Of a stretch of 64,000 nt of DNA, positions 1 to 9,112 are shown piece after piece. The stretch is from Pedobacter sp. MC2016-14 (GTDB lineage: Bacteria > Bacteroidota > Bacteroidia > Sphingobacteriales > Sphingobacteriaceae). The stretch is taken from positions 124,001-188,000 of the forward strand of contig NZ_JAJMPA010000004.1 of assembly GCF_020991475.1 (NCBI RefSeq), given 5' to 3'. How positions within the stretch are numbered: position 1 is the stretch's first letter; each line of letters starts with the position of its first letter. Under the pieces are notes generated by a model. It did no database searches and was not told the DNA's origin. It saw only the letters and a list, made by a program, of their open reading frames with translations. The position numbers were made by a program, and so were the translations under genes.

Positions 1-807
1 TCTGTCAATTACTTCTTTTGCCTTTCCATAATTCTGCTGCTGAAAATACACCCTGGCTAACAAAGCCCGGGCAGCATCTTTATAGGTGCGTCCTTGATAA
101 GCCGGAGGATGAATAGCAGGATTATATCCTGCTGGCAACAACTGCTCAGCTTTAATCAAATCATTGATCACACTTTCATAAACTTGTGCAACAGTGGCAC
201 GAGGTTTAATTTGACTCTCTCTGTCAACAACAGCATCATCGTTCAATACTATACCCGGATGAGAATTGTCGGCCGTTGCACCCCATGCCCTGGCATAAAA
301 ACGTACAATATCAAAGTAAGTTGCAGCTCTGATAAAATACGATTCACCCAAAATCCGATCTCTATTTACTGGAAAGGTAACATCTGCATCCGCATAGCCC
401 CTTTCCACACCTCTAATCACCAAACCTACTGTAGTTACCGATCTGTATAAGTTACCCAAAGCTTTTGATGCCACAAAACTTTGTGATCCTGCTGCAGAAG
501 ATCCCTCATCATTGATTATGGCTTCCCTATCTCTGGCATAGTAATATCTTGAGGTCACCATCTCCACTACGGTGCCGGTGCTCGTATAATTTAAATGATC
601 TGCCATTAATTCAGAATACATAATGGAACGGGTACTTAAATGCCCATGCAAACCGCTATATGCCCACGCCAGTGCCGCATCCATTCCGTCAACAGAAGAC
701 AGTGCCTCCTGTTCAGTAGCGGAGAGTGGGGGGGTAACTTCTAATCTTTTTTCACAGCCAGCAAGAAATATTCCGAGCACAAATATTAATATTATAGTAT
801 TTTTCAT
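1..807 (-). CDS. SusD-like outer-membrane glycan-binding lipoprotein (C-terminus outside window)
   Basis: This is the N-terminal 269 residues of a SusD/RagB protein, the lid-like surface lipoprotein that captures glycan and passes it to the SusC pore. The start is ATG at 807. A short signal peptide ends in the lipobox LAGC with Cys18 as the probable lipidated residue. The mature start (EKRLEVTPP) and the later SusD-type helical segments (ARALLARVYFQQQNYGKAKEVID near the window edge) fit the family, whose members are usually 450-600 residues. It begins 10 nt after the stop of the SusC gene, so the two are co-transcribed from the promoter at 4258-4313. The reading frame stays open to base 1. 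It is truncated only by the window, not broken. Confidence 0.93.
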   Translation of the reverse strand, partial: MKNTIILIFVLGIFLAGCEKRLEVTPPLSATEQEALSSVDGMDAALAWAYSGLHGHLSTRSIMYSELMADHLNYTSTGTVVEMVTSRYYYARDREAIINDEGSSAAGSQSFVASKALGNLYRSVTTVGLVIRGVERGYADADVTFPVNRDRILGESYFIRAATYFDIVRFYARAWGATADNSHPGIVLNDDAVVDRESQIKPRATVAQVYESVINDLIKAEQLLPAGYNPAIHPPAYQGRTYKDAARALLARVYFQQQNYGKAKEVIDR

Positions 808-817
808 GATTCTAGTA

Positions 818-3800
818 TTAAAAACCCACATTTAAACCGAACGTTAACATTTTAGGTAAGGGCACTACGTTTTGAATTATTCCGAAGGCAATATTACGCT
901 CGCGGTAATTTGCCGTACCATTAGTAATGGTTATTGCTTCAGGGTCAGCTCCCGGAAACTTAGTAAACAATAAGAGATTTTGTCCTGTTACGTTAACTTT
1001 TGCTGATTTTAGCCCTAACCTGGCTACTGTTTTCTTAGGTAAAACATAGTTCAACTGAACATTTTTTAAACGGATATAAGATGCGTCATACAAAAACCTT
1101 GTTGTATTTATCCCCCTTAGTTTATCATTTGTTGGATCATTATAGAATAATTTAGGGATATCAGTCTCCTGTCCTGGAGTAGTCCACCTATTTAATATAA
1201 TAACAGGTAAATTGCCTAGGTTTACGGTTGTAGCTCCCGCGGTCCCATTTGGCCCGTCAGAAGAGTTTGAATAATTCGATATCGAATAATTGCCCACATA
1301 ACTCCGCTGACGTTCACCAGCATCCAGCAGGTAATTACCATACCGGTAAGAAAAGAATGCACTTAGCTCAAATGATTTATATTGAAAGGTATTGCCAAAA
1401 CCACCAAAGAATTTTGGCATAGGTGATTTATCATATTGAGGTTTCCGCAAGTTTTGTAACTGATCTGTAGTTAGGGAATTGGCTAAAACAGCAATTCCAG
1501 CTTCATTCCTGACTAATTCCCCACCCGTTGCAGCATCAACGCCAGCCCATTCAATTAAAGAGTAAACCGGCCCGTTTCTGCCTTCATACAAACGTACCGC
1601 ACCACCACCACCTGCAACAACCTCAGGAGTAAGACCGCCAAGGTCTAAGATTTTGGTTACATTGTGCGTTATATTAAAAGTTGTTCTCCACTTAAATGCT
1701 CCAGTCAGGTTATTTGAAGTAATTGAAAACTCAATACCTTTATTTTGCAACGCCCCCCTATTTTCAATAAATGAAGGTTCTGTGCTGGTATGACCGTAAC
1801 CAAAAGTTAAAGGCACTGGAATAGACAAAAGCATTTTCGTGGTCGTGTAATGATAAAGATCAAGGGTGGTGCTTACACGACCTTTTAAAAATGTTGCATC
1901 TATACCGGCGTCATATTTAGTACCCTTCTCCCACTGCAGTTGTAGGTTTGCTGGTAAGCTAGGCTGAATCCATGGTAAACCAAGGTAGGAAGCTCCATTC
2001 GGAGGCAGACCCCAGGTATCGTTTGCTGCGGTATTTGCAATTCCGCTTGAGTTACCCGTTAAACCGGCACTGGCACGAATTTTAAGAAAACTGATGAAAT
2101 TACTTTTCTTAAGAAAACCCTCATCAGAAACGATCCAACCCAGTGAAACGGCAGGAAAAGTACCGAAACGTTTATTTCCTCCAAATTTAGAACTACCTTC
2201 CCTATTTACCGTCAAACTAGTTATATATCGCTTTTTATACTGATAGTTACCACGTATAAAGTAAGACAAGTTTGCATTTCTATCATCTGCAGCAGCCGTT
2301 TGGAAGGTATTTTGAATATTGGCACCCTGAGATGGATATATAAAATTTGATCCCGCAAAGTTCTGCCCAACCATAGCCTCGTAAAACTGGTTTGCTTCTG
2401 AAAAATTCATTCCTGTAGTACCTTCTACATTATGATCTTTACCATAGCGTTTTTTAAATGTAAAGAAGGATTGTATCGCATTACTGTACCCGAATGAATT
2501 CTGAAGGATCTGCTGTGCCAGCTGATCATCTGGAAAAGGGCTGGTATCAGATGCATTAGTATCCCTTAGTCTCAAAACAGAGCTCAAGTAAGTAGGGGCT
2601 TTTTGGTCCCAATCAGATCTTTGAGCCATAGTCCTGAATGTTAGGCTAGGCAACAATCTGGCCTCAAAATAAGCAGAAAGCGGAAACTGAATACGTGTTT
2701 GCTTACTACTGTAAAGAGACCTGTCACGATAGGCAACAGGGTTTGTCCAGGGGTTAAAATAGGTACCATCGTCATTGTACACTTTATAAATAGGGAGATT
2801 AGACACTAAGGCTCCCCCATAGCCTCCAATAGCAGATGCAGTACCGGAACCAAGTCTGTTAGTCAAATTGTATGAGGGGGAAAGGCTCACACCTACCTTT
2901 ATATATTTACTAAGATCATGGTCTATATTAGCACGCAAACTATATTGAAACATATCGGTTCCTCTGATCGTCGCAATTGTACCTCTATAATTACCATTGA
3001 TATAATACTTTGTTTTATCGGTACCATTTGTAGCAGATAAATTTACGTCGGTAAATATCCCCATACGAAGTACGTCATGTAAATGATTAACATTAGTAGT
3101 ATCAGCCATACCACGGTTTAAACCAGTTAATCCCGGAAGCACCGTCTCGGGTGTAGGTAAGCCCGCGTTCAGTGGATTACTATAAAATGTGTTCCGTTGA
3201 GATTCATCTAAAATGGACAATAATTGAGGCCCATTAAGCAATTCAACTTCTTTGGCTACCTGACTATAGCCGTTATTCACACTAAAGTTAAAACTGGTTT
3301 GCCCGGCCTTTCCTCGTTTTGTAGTGATTAAGATTACACCCGCGCCACCTCTGGCACCATAAATAGAGGTTGCCGCAGCATCTTTAAGAACCTCTATTGA
3401 CTCAATATCATTTGGATTGATGTCTGCAAGCGGATTGGAATGAGTACCGGTATTGGGACCATTGGTTACCGGATCGTCCCCATCACCACCATTACCTGTA
3501 AGCACCGGGTTACCGTCAATGATGTACAATGGTGCAGAATTCCCGTTAATTGAACTTAATCCTCTAATTCTCACATTCACCGCAGCACCCGGAACCCCAC
3601 TTGACTCGCTCATATCCAAACCAGCTATTTGTCCTTGCAGGGCAGTTTGGAAACTATTCACATTATATCTTTCAATCTCCGTACTTTTCATACTTCCGAT
3701 AGAACCTGTTACATCACGCTGTTTTTGCGTTCCATATCCAACTACTACAACCTCATCAAGATCACCTTTTTTGGCTTTTAACTCTACATTGATAGTCACT

Positions 3801-4078
3801 TTGCCATTAATCGGAACTTCCAACCTCTGGTAAGATACATGCGAGAATACCAGTGTGCCTTTTCCATCTGGTACACTCATGCGGTAATTACCATCACCAT
3901 CGGTTACAACAACTATTTTGGTTCCTTTTAGCGCAACACTTACCCCGGGTATAGGATCGCCGTCATCGCCTTTCACCGTACCTTTAATTGCAATAGGTGG
4001 CGATACAGCCAATGCAATTAAATCGGAGCTACATAGGAGAGCTGCTAAAAGAATAAATAAGTAAATTTTCGATTTCAT
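818..4078 (-). CDS. SusC/RagA-family TonB-dependent outer-membrane transporter
   Basis: This is the TonB-dependent oligosaccharide importer that pairs with the downstream SusD protein. The 1086-residue product has a signal peptide (MKSKIYLFILLAALLCSS...), a carboxypeptidase-regulatory-like domain at about 28-110 (IKGTVKGDDGDPIPGVSV), the SusC signature and TonB-box-like DEVVVVGYGTQKQRDVTGS at about 110-130, a plug domain to about 235 and a large beta-barrel ending in an aromatic-rich strand (FGLNVGF). No STN domain precedes it, so it is not an obvious anti-sigma-coupled transducer; control by the HTCS is more likely. I chose ATG 4078 because the in-frame codon two positions upstream is TTG. 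The leader from the predicted promoter is about 170 nt. Confidence 0.96.
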   Translation of the reverse strand: MKSKIYLFILLAALLCSSDLIALAVSPPIAIKGTVKGDDGDPIPGVSVALKGTKIVVVTDGDGNYRMSVPDGKGTLVFSHVSYQRLEVPINGKVTINVELKAKKGDLDEVVVVGYGTQKQRDVTGSIGSMKSTEIERYNVNSFQTALQGQIAGLDMSESSGVPGAAVNVRIRGLSSINGNSAPLYIIDGNPVLTGNGGDGDDPVTNGPNTGTHSNPLADINPNDIESIEVLKDAAATSIYGARGGAGVILITTKRGKAGQTSFNFSVNNGYSQVAKEVELLNGPQLLSILDESQRNTFYSNPLNAGLPTPETVLPGLTGLNRGMADTTNVNHLHDVLRMGIFTDVNLSATNGTDKTKYYINGNYRGTIATIRGTDMFQYSLRANIDHDLSKYIKVGVSLSPSYNLTNRLGSGTASAIGGYGGALVSNLPIYKVYNDDGTYFNPWTNPVAYRDRSLYSSKQTRIQFPLSAYFEARLLPSLTFRTMAQRSDWDQKAPTYLSSVLRLRDTNASDTSPFPDDQLAQQILQNSFGYSNAIQSFFTFKKRYGKDHNVEGTTGMNFSEANQFYEAMVGQNFAGSNFIYPSQGANIQNTFQTAAADDRNANLSYFIRGNYQYKKRYITSLTVNREGSSKFGGNKRFGTFPAVSLGWIVSDEGFLKKSNFISFLKIRASAGLTGNSSGIANTAANDTWGLPPNGASYLGLPWIQPSLPANLQLQWEKGTKYDAGIDATFLKGRVSTTLDLYHYTTTKMLLSIPVPLTFGYGHTSTEPSFIENRGALQNKGIEFSITSNNLTGAFKWRTTFNITHNVTKILDLGGLTPEVVAGGGGAVRLYEGRNGPVYSLIEWAGVDAATGGELVRNEAGIAVLANSLTTDQLQNLRKPQYDKSPMPKFFGGFGNTFQYKSFELSAFFSYRYGNYLLDAGERQRSYVGNYSISNYSNSSDGPNGTAGATTVNLGNLPVIILNRWTTPGQETDIPKLFYNDPTNDKLRGINTTRFLYDASYIRLKNVQLNYVLPKKTVARLGLKSAKVNVTGQNLLLFTKFPGADPEAITITNGTANYRERNIAFGIIQNVVPLPKMLTFGLNVGF

Positions 4079-4257
4079 ATGCAATATGCTTTTCTATGTA
4101 TTTTTAATGAATACTTTTTGAGATGAACACAGGGACACCATACTGTAGTCATAAATGCCTGCGGGCGATAAGCGGGTTTCAGGAAATAGAAATGAAAGAA
4201 AGCCCCTAATGTGTTTGTTGATTTTATTGGTCATAAGAGTTTATTATTTGGTAAGTG
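4079..4257 (-). other. Long 5' leader of the susC-susD transcript
   Basis: This is the stretch between the predicted -7 element (4258-4265) and the susC start. It has no convincing coding frame on either strand: an 80-codon frame on the + strand starting at 4155 lacks any recognisable feature and overlaps the promoter. A weak inverted pair (CCTG/CAGG near 4160-4195) is present but not enough to call a riboswitch or attenuator. The leader is longer than those of most other units in the same regulon. Confidence 0.4.
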
Positions 4258-4313
4258 TAAATCTAGAGGCATTCCCTTTGCATACGATGTACCGTGGTTA
4301 CATTTTTATGTAC
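4258..4313 (-). promoter_or_regulatory. PUL operator-promoter, copy 1 (susC)
   Basis: Read on the minus strand: half-site GTACAT (4313-4308), a second GTACAT (4292-4287) exactly 21 bp further, then TAGATTTA (4265-4258) 27 bp after the second half-site starts. TAGATTTA fits the Bacteroidota -7 element TAnnTTTG except for the last base. The same geometry recurs upstream of seven other genes in this window. It is inferred to bind the HTCS encoded at 17634-21767. Confidence 0.8.
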
Positions 4314-4373
4314 AATAATTACAATAACGTCAAAACCACAATTATGGCTGTTTTATTTAGCTTTTTCCAACTA

Positions 4374-6233
4374 TCAGTAGCTACTAACCTGCAGTAAACC
4401 GGATGGTGGGACCTCAAATTTATGCAGTCCTTTTGCCAGATTTATCTTTTGAATCTTAACTTGCTTGCCCCTGCAGTCTCTTATCACCAGTTCCCTAATA
4501 CCGGCATCTGCATTCAGATCCAGGATCAGCTCTTTACCGTAATTGGCATTTACGATGGATACTTGCTTTACCATCTTTCCGGTTATTTTTACAACAGTGC
4601 CGGGAGCATATACTGCAACTAGTTCCTGCTGCGCATTCATTGCAGTTACCAAAGGATAATTAAGATCAGGCTGAGAAGGACGAAAATCTCCATCTAAAAT
4701 AACAGCACGGTTTGTTTTCCAAAAGGCCAGCCAAAATACAAGCATCTCCCGGTGTGCAAGCGGTATTTCATCAAGTTTCACAGAAATCTGTGGAACAGAG
4801 AAAAGTATGTTTAAAAACTGTAACGCCGCTACTTCCACTTTTTCATCCTTATGCCACATCAACATGTCAGAATGTACAGCTGTATTACCGCTTAGCAGCC
4901 GCAAATCAATTGTTCTTAAACGGTTTGACAAAGCATCGTTTGGAGAATCTCCAGCCCTGAACATATTTCCATATTTACGCATCATTGGGCCTATATAAGA
5001 TTGCCTGAACTCAATTAAAATATCGGGTTTAATTGCGCGTAAGCTAACCATTACATCTGTCAGGAGTTTATCTACCGCATCATTTATAGAAGCAAAATCT
5101 CTTCCTTCCGAAGCCTGTTGTACAGTTCCTTCATCAGGCACGAAAGAATCTACAAAGTCCAGCTTAAAGCCGTCAATATCCCAGTCTTTTAAGGCTTTAA
5201 TATACTTGTCAATCATATACTGTCGCACTTCCGGGAATCTGGGATCTAAAGCATAAGCAGCCCAACGCTTTTTATAATAGAGATATTTACCTTTAAATTG
5301 AGGATAGACCTTTGATTTTTCTCCAACAAATGGAACCGAATACCAGAGCATATATTTCATACCCAATTGATGTACCCTGGCTACATGAGCTTTCATGTCC
5401 GGGATACGGTCCGGATTCCAATCTCCAGTGTAAGCATATCCCAAACTGCTGTCTAAGGTCTGCCATCCATCATCTACAATAACTGTTTCGCAGCCCATTG
5501 CCTTGGATAACCTGCATTGCTCTTCTACATCTTTAGTTGTTAATTGTTGATGAAAACTATACCATGTAGAATACATGGGCAACCTGGCGGCCTCTGGTGA
5601 TAGATTTGGCTTATAAGCAGGTATCTCTGCCCACCACTTTGAAACATCGGCCAATGAAACCCAATAGGGAACATCTCTTTTATCCAGGCGTATTACAAGT
5701 TCATAACTGCTGATGTCTGGCTGGGGCTCTGTAAAAAGCTTCAGCTCACAATCTATCATGGTAGTCACCTCATTTACTCCAGAGCCAATCCTTAAAAAAT
5801 TAAGTGCATCTGAACAGGCAAATGTTAAACGGTTCTTGTTATTTAGGTTATAAAGCGTGGTTACAGGTGCATTTGTAGTGGCACCCGATAAAAAGAAATT
5901 ATTGGGTGACCAAGTGGGATAAAGGTACTTATTGAAATTGCGGCCTGGAGTCCAAACACCTTGAATATCTACAATAGGTATACTCCACTTTAAAATTAAA
6001 GGTGCCGGTGTTATTTTACGATCTGACTTAAGCTTTAATATAAGATACTCAACTCCCGAAGCGTCAGATTTAGTAGAGAAACCCGCCCTAAATGCTTTTA
6101 AATCGCCATTTAAGTAGAAATTATAATCAGGAGTTTCAAATTCCTGCCCTGGAGATCGCACTTGTGCGCTTACGGTCTGCTTTGTGACTATTACCAATAG
6201 CACGAGAAGGAAAATCGACTTATAAGTTGTCAT
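4374..6233 (-). CDS. GH36-like alpha-galactosidase (clan GH-D), secreted
   Basis: This is a predicted exo-acting glycosidase that removes alpha-galactose, possibly in the periplasm. It has a signal peptide of about 23 residues (cleavage near VSAQ), an N-terminal beta-rich domain to about 205, then a TIM barrel of the GH36/GH27 type. The barrel shows VIVDDGWQ at 252-258, the nucleophile motif FKLDF with Asp359, and a candidate acid/base Asp429 in RAGDSPND. A beta-sandwich tail closes the 619-residue chain. The assignment rests on these clan motifs; specificity (alpha-galactosidase versus another GH-D activity) is inferred. The ATG lies about 30 nt downstream of its predicted transcription start. 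It is transcribed divergently from the beta-helix gene at 6402, and the two share an operator. Confidence 0.85.
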   Translation of the reverse strand: MTTYKSIFLLVLLVIVTKQTVSAQVRSPGQEFETPDYNFYLNGDLKAFRAGFSTKSDASGVEYLILKLKSDRKITPAPLILKWSIPIVDIQGVWTPGRNFNKYLYPTWSPNNFFLSGATTNAPVTTLYNLNNKNRLTFACSDALNFLRIGSGVNEVTTMIDCELKLFTEPQPDISSYELVIRLDKRDVPYWVSLADVSKWWAEIPAYKPNLSPEAARLPMYSTWYSFHQQLTTKDVEEQCRLSKAMGCETVIVDDGWQTLDSSLGYAYTGDWNPDRIPDMKAHVARVHQLGMKYMLWYSVPFVGEKSKVYPQFKGKYLYYKKRWAAYALDPRFPEVRQYMIDKYIKALKDWDIDGFKLDFVDSFVPDEGTVQQASEGRDFASINDAVDKLLTDVMVSLRAIKPDILIEFRQSYIGPMMRKYGNMFRAGDSPNDALSNRLRTIDLRLLSGNTAVHSDMLMWHKDEKVEVAALQFLNILFSVPQISVKLDEIPLAHREMLVFWLAFWKTNRAVILDGDFRPSQPDLNYPLVTAMNAQQELVAVYAPGTVVKITGKMVKQVSIVNANYGKELILDLNADAGIRELVIRDCRGKQVKIQKINLAKGLHKFEVPPSGLLQVSSY

Positions 6234-6269
6234 GTTAATTTTTATATTTGGTTTGGTTATTTATAAATG

Positions 6270-6326
6270 TAAATGTAAAGCCTAACTGTACTTAATATTG
6301 AATACTATAGTAACATTTAAGTATAC
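6270..6326 (-). promoter_or_regulatory. PUL operator-promoter, copy 2 (GH36-like gene)
   Basis: On the minus strand: GTATAC (6326-6321), GTATTC (6305-6300) 21 bp later, and TACATTTA (6277-6270) as -7 element. The gap from the second half-site to the -7 element is 28 bp here, one more than in the other copies. The GTATAC is its own reverse complement and also serves the divergent promoter at 6321-6376. Confidence 0.65.
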
Positions 6327-6376
6327 AAATTTGAAACTATGGTACATTGATGCTGCACATAATCTATCTACATTTG
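6321..6376 (+). promoter_or_regulatory. PUL operator-promoter, copy 3 (beta-helix gene at 6402)
   Basis: GTATAC (6321-6326), GTACAT (6342-6347) 21 bp on, and a perfect TAnnTTTG element, TACATTTG (6369-6376), 27 bp after the second half-site starts. ATTG (6346-6349) serves as the -33 element at 19 bp spacing and overlaps the second half-site. The predicted transcript starts near 6383, giving a leader of about 20 nt. Confidence 0.85.
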
Positions 6377-6401
6377 AGGCACACCATTTATAAACAAGAC
6401 C

Positions 6402-8837
6402 ATGATCTTAAGAATGCTATTTCTTTTCCTAAGTACCTTACTTTATTCCTTCTCTTCCGCACATATCAATCGAAGTGGTCCAACCCCAGTTATTTACCAG
6501 GTAAGCGAATCGGCTGCACCTGGTGAGACCATTGCCCTGCAAGGATATGGCTTCGGCTCAGCATCCATTGTATGGTTAAGCCCTGTAAATGGAACTGAGA
6601 AAGTATTAAAACCTCAAATAAAACTAGCTGTACTTACTGGATCAGCGCAATATGCCGCCGCAAAAATTCCATCCGATATTTCAATCGGATTATATGCGGT
6701 TTGGATAGAAAGTGATCATAAATTAAGTAATCCGGTTTTTATTAACCGCGCCCGTGCAGTTACTTATGAATTTAATGAAATTATGCCAGGCACTATTCTT
6801 AGGCTATTTGGAAGAAACCTAAGCTTAGGCAGTAATTTAAGCACTGTTAAATTTATACTTGCCGACAATACTGGACAGGTACATACCGCAAAAGTTTTAA
6901 AAGCGAATGCTTTTGAAATTCAGCTTAAAGCTCCTGAAAATCTTATCCCCGGAAAATCCTACCAAATTTCCTTAAACAATGGATATGGAGATAAATATGG
7001 AGAGGCAATTTTTGATGAAAAAATAGCGGTACGAAAAACTGGTGACGACCCATTTAAACTTGAAGTGCCATGGGCTGCTGATTTTAACTTTAACCAGAAT
7101 GTTTATAATGTTAAAACCGATCCGCGTTTAAAACAAAAGGCCACCGGCAATGGCGGCACCAATGACCGCAATGCCATTCAGGAAGCCATTGACAAAGCAA
7201 GTATAAATGGAGGCGTGGTTTATCTGCCATCTGGCACCTACAAATTGTTTTACAGTACAGGAAGTGGGATTACCATGCGTTCAAGGGTGGTGTTAAAGGG
7301 TGACGGACCAGATCAGACTAAAATAATTTACGGCTACGGCGCTGCATTTTCAACGGAACGGGTTAAAGCCCCCTATGGATGGACGTTGGGTTGGCCCGAC
7401 AGCAGGGCTGAGGGCATGGCAATGGTTTGGCCCGGTGGAATTACTACTAGTGGACTGCTGGACCTGTCTATGCAAAATGTAAATGAGTATGGAGACTTTG
7501 TGCACAACATCAAAAACATGCCTGAAGGTGGTTCTAAACTGATGATGAAAAACTGCAGTTTTGATTTTAATACGGGTTGGGGTCTGGCAATGGTGAATGT
7601 AGATCAATTGTTAATTACTGGATGTACTTTTAAGAGCATCACCCAAAGTGTTAGAAACATCAACGCGCCTACACGCACCTGGCCCTGGGATCTTAAAAAT
7701 TCTCACCACATCATTTTTAAAAATAACAAGCACTTTTACACGGCAGGCCGTTTTGGCGCCAATGGTTGCCATCATGCTATTTTTGAAAACAACTTTTTTC
7801 TCCGCGATGGAGACCATCAGGCAGAAGGTGAAACCGGCGGATTGAGCCTGGATTACACTGCTGACGTTGTGATACAAGCCAATACTTTTGATGTTTCTGG
7901 CGCCCCGATAAAAAGCAGAAATCAGGGTGAAACAATTTTAAGCCAGGGCGGGAATGCACACCAACAGAATGTCGGCACAATTACCAGTGCCACAAGCACA
8001 TCGATTACAGACAAGAAAAAAGAATTTCAGGATTTAACAGACAGGGTAAGTACAGATTGGCAATATGCCGTGCATCCAACAAACTATGCCATTGTAATAG
8101 TTAGTGGAAAGGGTGCAGGGCAGTGGAGAACTGCGACAGGTAACAACGATACTACAATTACCATAGACAAAGCCTGGGATGTTATCCCAGAACCCGGCAG
8201 CAGGTATGTAGTTACGCAATGGTCTGCCTACCAAATGCTGATAAAAAACAATATTTTAAAAGGAAATAACCGTGGAATCTGGTTTTATAGCGGCCTCTGT
8301 GAAGTGGATATCATTGACAATAAACTGATAAATTCTGAAGGAATTTACATTCGTGCAGATCAGCGCTTGCTAACAAACAGATATAACTTAACCCGAAATG
8401 GATTGATAAAAGGTAACCAGATTATAGATACTGATGGTAGGAGGCCTGCATATATTAACATATGGCTTACACAAAGCAAAGCTGAAAATTTAATTGGTAT
8501 AGGTGCCTCTGGCATGGAAGTTAGAAATAACTTCCTGCAGGCAAATCTACCTAATGTAACCTCTGGTTTTGTTAAAACCGAAGGCTATATCAATTACGCT
8601 TACGATTCCGGGACAAAAATTGCATCTTCAAATGGAGATATCCCTGGAATTCTGGGTAGCATATTTGAGAACAACACTGCAGTTAATACAGATAATGCGT
8701 ATCAAATTGGGGCCGCGGCACATCATACTGTAATCGCAAACAGCATCAACAACAACGTCAATAACGCAGTAAGTGATGCTGTGAATTCACATAATAAAGG
8801 TTCATTTAAAACATATATAACTCCGGCTAAGAAATAG
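6402..8837 (+). CDS. Secreted right-handed beta-helix protein with pectate-lyase-3 domain
   Basis: This is an 811-residue exported protein. After a signal peptide (about 1-20) comes a region to about 215 that resembles IPT/TIG Ig-like modules (TPVIYQVSESAAPGETIALQGYGFG style). From about 222 there is a pectate-lyase-superfamily (Pfam Pectate_lyase_3) start, with the hallmark run GGTNDRNAIQEAIDKA followed by GGVVYLPSGTY, and then parallel beta-helix coils rich in N-x-F/I ladders. Such proteins include lyases, hydrolases, epimerases and binding proteins on acidic or branched glycans, and the catalytic residues are not identifiable by eye. I therefore call the fold and not the reaction. It is monocistronic, under operator copy 3. 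Confidence 0.85.
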   Translation: MILRMLFLFLSTLLYSFSSAHINRSGPTPVIYQVSESAAPGETIALQGYGFGSASIVWLSPVNGTEKVLKPQIKLAVLTGSAQYAAAKIPSDISIGLYAVWIESDHKLSNPVFINRARAVTYEFNEIMPGTILRLFGRNLSLGSNLSTVKFILADNTGQVHTAKVLKANAFEIQLKAPENLIPGKSYQISLNNGYGDKYGEAIFDEKIAVRKTGDDPFKLEVPWAADFNFNQNVYNVKTDPRLKQKATGNGGTNDRNAIQEAIDKASINGGVVYLPSGTYKLFYSTGSGITMRSRVVLKGDGPDQTKIIYGYGAAFSTERVKAPYGWTLGWPDSRAEGMAMVWPGGITTSGLLDLSMQNVNEYGDFVHNIKNMPEGGSKLMMKNCSFDFNTGWGLAMVNVDQLLITGCTFKSITQSVRNINAPTRTWPWDLKNSHHIIFKNNKHFYTAGRFGANGCHHAIFENNFFLRDGDHQAEGETGGLSLDYTADVVIQANTFDVSGAPIKSRNQGETILSQGGNAHQQNVGTITSATSTSITDKKKEFQDLTDRVSTDWQYAVHPTNYAIVIVSGKGAGQWRTATGNNDTTITIDKAWDVIPEPGSRYVVTQWSAYQMLIKNNILKGNNRGIWFYSGLCEVDIIDNKLINSEGIYIRADQRLLTNRYNLTRNGLIKGNQIIDTDGRRPAYINIWLTQSKAENLIGIGASGMEVRNNFLQANLPNVTSGFVKTEGYINYAYDSGTKIASSNGDIPGILGSIFENNTAVNTDNAYQIGAAAHHTVIANSINNNVNNAVSDAVNSHNKGSFKTYITPAKK

Positions 8838-9090
8838 ATCGTCCATTAATATTCTGCTTTACTGTCATTCCTTCATCAACTCCTGAATCCAGAATATGGC
8901 CATTTTCAGCCCGCTTTTCTGGCTGGTCATAAAATGGTTCAGTACCGAGGATTAATTTCAGTACTGCAAAAAGGTAGGTGTCTGATTGGCCATCGGCTTC
9001 AATTTTAATCTTGGTTTGTGCAATTGAATTGGAGGAAAAATTCCCCTGAGCGCAGTGATGAAGACAATTGTTCTTTTGAGTCTCAATATT
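8827..9090 (-). pseudogene. Startless 3' relic of an unidentified secreted/enzymatic gene
   Basis: An open frame of 87 codons runs on the minus strand from just after a stop at 9091 to TAG at 8829-8827, with no usable start and only 22 nt after the stop of the GH141-like gene. The translated text looks protein-like: TKIKIEADGQSDTYLFAVLK followed by LGTEPFYDQPEKRAENGHIL. It resembles the beta-sandwich tail of a polysaccharide lyase or hydrolase, but I cannot name the family. Its last 11 bases overlap the end of the convergent gene at 6402-8837. Position and strand suggest it is the remaining tail of a former last gene of the FAD/GH141-like operon. Confidence 0.5.
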
Positions 9091-9112
9091 TTATCCATAT
9101 ACCTATTTACTA

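Noticed and set aside
4150..4200. Possible hairpin in the susC leader (CCTG...CAGG with repeated GCGGG)
   Set aside because: The stem is only 4 bp and the G-rich parts are direct, not inverted, repeats; not enough for an attenuator or riboswitch.
4155..4397. 80-codon + strand frame upstream of susC
   Set aside because: It crosses the susC operator and runs into the end of the GH36-like gene, with no signal peptide, domain or ribosome site.
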